A stretch of DNA of 64,000 nt from NCBI RefSeq assembly GCF_900108225.1, contig NZ_FNUZ01000003.1, forward strand, positions 372,001 to 436,000, in the 5' to 3' direction. Shown in pieces: positions 61,938-64,000 of this stretch. The notes beneath the pieces are model-generated. The model saw only the letters and a list, made by a program, of their open reading frames with translations. It had not been told where the DNA came from and searched no databases. Both the position numbers and the translations under genes were made by a program. This DNA comes from Thalassococcus halodurans (lineage in GTDB: Bacteria > Pseudomonadota > Alphaproteobacteria > Rhodobacterales > Rhodobacteraceae). Every line of letters starts with the position of its first letter. The stretch's first letter is position 1.

Positions 61938-62946
61938 GTTGCTTCCGAACCTGCGCGCAGCACCCCTGACACGGGTCAAAAATCGCGATGCAGGTTTGGA
62001 CATTGCACGCGGCTTTGCGATGGTCCTTGTCGTCTTTGGCCATGCGCTGGTTGGTGCGCTTGGCGCTGGTCTTATCTCGGACAACGCAGAACGGGTTTTA
62101 ACCGCGATTTATGCGGTGCACATGCCGCTCTTCTTCATGATCTCGGGCTATCTGGCGCCCAGACTGATCAACCTTCCAACAGATGTTTTTGCAGCAAGGT
62201 TCTGGTCCCGATTGGTCTGGCCCTATCTGTTGTGGAGTTTGGTTTTGATGTCGGCCCATTTTCTAATGCGGGCCTATACAAATACCGCGATGACAGGCTT
62301 TCATCCTTTCACCATTCTGTGGAAACCGCCCGCAGTGATGTGGTTTCTCTACTATTTGGGCATCGCAATTCTGATTGCCCGCGCGGTGAGAGGGGCGCCA
62401 AATACGGTACGTGCAGCACTGGGCATGGCCGTTATCAGCGCGCCATACATCCTACCCGCCTTGCCCGACCAGACCCGTTTCATCGGCTTTTTTATCCTCG
62501 GAACGATGATCCCCAACGCGCGGGTTTCCGGAGCCTTCCCGAAATCATCGACAACGGTGGCAGTTATTATCACGGCCCTTAGTTTGCTAATGCTTTGGAC
62601 CCTGCCAATCGACAATACAGATGCGTATCCTGCGTCACAGATATGGCTATTACCGGCGGCATTTGCAGGGCCGTTTTTACTCTATCGAGCAAGCCAATAT
62701 GTGGCTCTGAATATGCCGAATGTTCCATTCATGCAGGTGCTTCGACTTATCGGACAGAACACAATGCCGGTTTTCGTTTTGCACATCCTGATAACCGCAG
62801 GAACCCGCATCGGATTGCTGAAAATCGGCGTTACAGACTGGGCCGTGATCATCTGCGCAGCGACCCTTCTCGGGCTGATTATTCCACTGTTGGCAGGCCA
62901 AATCGCCAATCGTGCAGGTATTGAGAAATGGCTTGGTTGGCGGTGA
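61909..62946 (+). CDS. Acyltransferase 3 family membrane protein
   Basis: 345 residues with about ten hydrophobic segments. The N-terminal DIARGFAMVLVVFGHAL holds the conserved Arg and His of the acyltransferase 3 family; YAVHMPLFFMISGYL is the second family block. Members O-acetylate or acylate sugars of surface polysaccharides. The ATG lies inside manC after a GAGGACG site. The end overlaps the last gene, so manC, the acyltransferase and the glycosyltransferase form one operon. Confidence 0.9.
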   Translation: MHGDKAQRAELLPNLRAAPLTRVKNRDAGLDIARGFAMVLVVFGHALVGALGAGLISDNAERVLTAIYAVHMPLFFMISGYLAPRLINLPTDVFAARFWSRLVWPYLLWSLVLMSAHFLMRAYTNTAMTGFHPFTILWKPPAVMWFLYYLGIAILIARAVRGAPNTVRAALGMAVISAPYILPALPDQTRFIGFFILGTMIPNARVSGAFPKSSTTVAVIITALSLLMLWTLPIDNTDAYPASQIWLLPAAFAGPFLLYRASQYVALNMPNVPFMQVLRLIGQNTMPVFVLHILITAGTRIGLLKIGVTDWAVIICAATLLGLIIPLLAGQIANRAGIEKWLGWR

Positions 62947-64000
62947 AGGCACGGTCGATCGTTATCAACGGGCGCTTCCTGAAGGACACAAACAGCGCCG
63001 TGAATGCGGTGGCGTTGAACCTGACCAAAGCATTGATCACCTCCGCCGATGAGAACGGATGGAAAGTACATCTTGCCGTGCCGAAACCGCTGGAAAACCG
63101 CGCAATGCAACTATCCCGCTCTGTCATCGCTATGGGCCAATCCACGGGTGCAGTGTGGGATCAGGTTTATATGCCCAAACTCCGCGAGGTCGGCGTGCCT
63201 GTGGGCCTGTTCAATTCAGTCCCGCTTCGAGGCAGCGGCTATGTCACGATGCTGCACGATGCCCACGTCTTCCGCACGCCGCAGTCTTACCGGTTCCCTG
63301 CACGGAAATGGCGGCAGCTGACCTCTCGGCGGGCTGGCGCGAGCGGCAACAGGATTTTAACGGTGTCCGAGCATTCAAAGCAGGCGCTACTTGCGCTCGG
63401 GATCGGACATGCGGACACGATAGGGGTGGTCCCAAACGGCCCAAGCACCGTCGTATCCACCAAACCCGACACCGCAGTTCTGAAGCGTTTGGAATTAGCA
63501 ACCGGCGCACCCTTCTGCCTCGGTTTCAGTTCGCTTCTACCGCATAAAAACGTGGCTTTCCTGATCGATGTATTCAGGGATCAACGGTTGGCCGACATCC
63601 CCTTGGTTCTGGTTGGCAACGCAACTTCCAAAGATTTTGAACGTATCGGATTGACCGTTCCTTCGGATGTCATCTTTGCGGGCCGATGCCCCGACGCAGA
63701 ACTGGCCGCGCTATATCAGGCCGCACAAACCGTTTTGATCCCGTCGCTGGAAGAAGGCTTTGGCCTGCCAGCGCTTGAAGCCATGTACTTTGGAAAGCAC
63801 CCCATCGTATCGCCCTATGGTGCACTGCCCGAGGTTGTCGGAAAAGCGGGCTATGTCGTGCACGACATGCGCCCATCTGATTGGGCCCGGTACATTGCCA
63901 AGATTTGCACAGGCCACGTGACCGCGCGGGATTGCCCACGGCAGCAGGCATCTCGATTTACATGGAACGCTGCCGCACAACGCGTCTGGGAACATCTGGA
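62928..64000 (+). CDS. Glycosyltransferase, GT4-type (partial, cut by window end)
   Basis: An open frame runs from ATG 62928 to the window edge (357 codons) with no stop; a GTG at 62943 overlapping the previous stop is an alternative start. Reading the translation gives INGRFLKDTNSAVNAVALNL, MLHDAHVFRTPQSYRF, VSEHSKQALLALG and the donor motif LEEGFGLPALEAMYFGKHPIVS. It resembles the glycosyltransferase at 59231-60301. It probably ends a few residues beyond the window, judging from its match to that protein's length. Confidence 0.88.
   Translation, partial: MAWLAVKARSIVINGRFLKDTNSAVNAVALNLTKALITSADENGWKVHLAVPKPLENRAMQLSRSVIAMGQSTGAVWDQVYMPKLREVGVPVGLFNSVPLRGSGYVTMLHDAHVFRTPQSYRFPARKWRQLTSRRAGASGNRILTVSEHSKQALLALGIGHADTIGVVPNGPSTVVSTKPDTAVLKRLELATGAPFCLGFSSLLPHKNVAFLIDVFRDQRLADIPLVLVGNATSKDFERIGLTVPSDVIFAGRCPDAELAALYQAAQTVLIPSLEEGFGLPALEAMYFGKHPIVSPYGALPEVVGKAGYVVHDMRPSDWARYIAKICTGHVTARDCPRQQASRFTWNAAAQRVWEHL

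Noticed and set aside
1-64000. Search for tRNA or rRNA genes, CRISPR arrays, transposases or integrases
   Set aside because: No cloverleaf-like sequences, repeat-spacer arrays or recombinase motifs were recognised by eye; a covariance-model scan could still find a small RNA.

Overview
The window is a gene-dense stretch of chromosome from an alphaproteobacterium, most likely a marine roseobacter (Rhodobacteraceae/Roseobacteraceae). The evidence is moderately high GC, the gene families and their order, the NMT1-type reductive pyrimidine operon, a ROK-type xylose regulator with a one-domain XylG, CtrA-like sites, and the fliF/fliL/motE arrangement. No rRNA, tRNA, CRISPR array, insertion sequence or integrase was recognised. 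No gene-free stretch exceeds about 200 bp. Identifications rest on reading motifs in the translations, not on database searches.

1-10 kb, xylose uptake and entry: xylA, an aldose 1-epimerase and a di-haem peroxidase form one overlapping unit. It converges on a secreted FG-GAP/UnbV protein that overlaps the 3' end of xylR. Divergent from xylR are xylF, xylH and a one-domain xylG. An AT-rich palindrome in the xylR-xylF gap is the likely XylR operator, and a perfect hairpin separates xylF from xylH. No xylulokinase gene is in view. 10-11 kb: fructose-1,6-bisphosphatase.

11-16 kb, part of a flagellar cluster: fliF-fliH-like-fliN-fliP leftward and fliL-orf-motE rightward, with a CtrA-like site between them. 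16-29 kb, housekeeping and signalling: SCP2 protein, argG, a membrane protein, threonine ammonia-lyase, SDR, an Hpt protein divergent from a REC-PP2C phosphatase, two Nudix hydrolases, Hsp33, CCA-adding enzyme, an ABC exporter and an RNA methyltransferase.

29-37 kb: two L,D-transpeptidase-fold proteins flank a CAP-domain lipoprotein, with an unusual long inverted repeat in one intergenic gap. Then come a 64-residue membrane protein, ferrochelatase, a methyltransferase, ComF, glutaredoxin, a nitrilase-family amidase, a MarR regulator, UbiG and proline iminopeptidase. 37-43 kb: a peptide-type ABC transporter.

43-53 kb, reductive pyrimidine degradation: a TetR/RutR-like regulator converges on a leftward set encoding dihydropyrimidine dehydrogenase (preT-preA), a beta-ureidopropionase-type amidohydrolase, dihydropyrimidinase and a four-gene NMT1-family ABC importer. 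A RutR-like palindrome lies upstream of the amidohydrolase. Together these would import a pyrimidine and convert it to a beta-amino acid, CO2 and ammonia.

53-64 kb, surface polysaccharide cluster: phosphomannomutase, three glycosyltransferases (the last cut by the window end), an export protein, GDP-mannose synthesis and an acyltransferase. A 774-residue SGNH-hydrolase/Ig-like/SPRY-like protein of phage-tail style is embedded in it, behind a full CtrA-type site.
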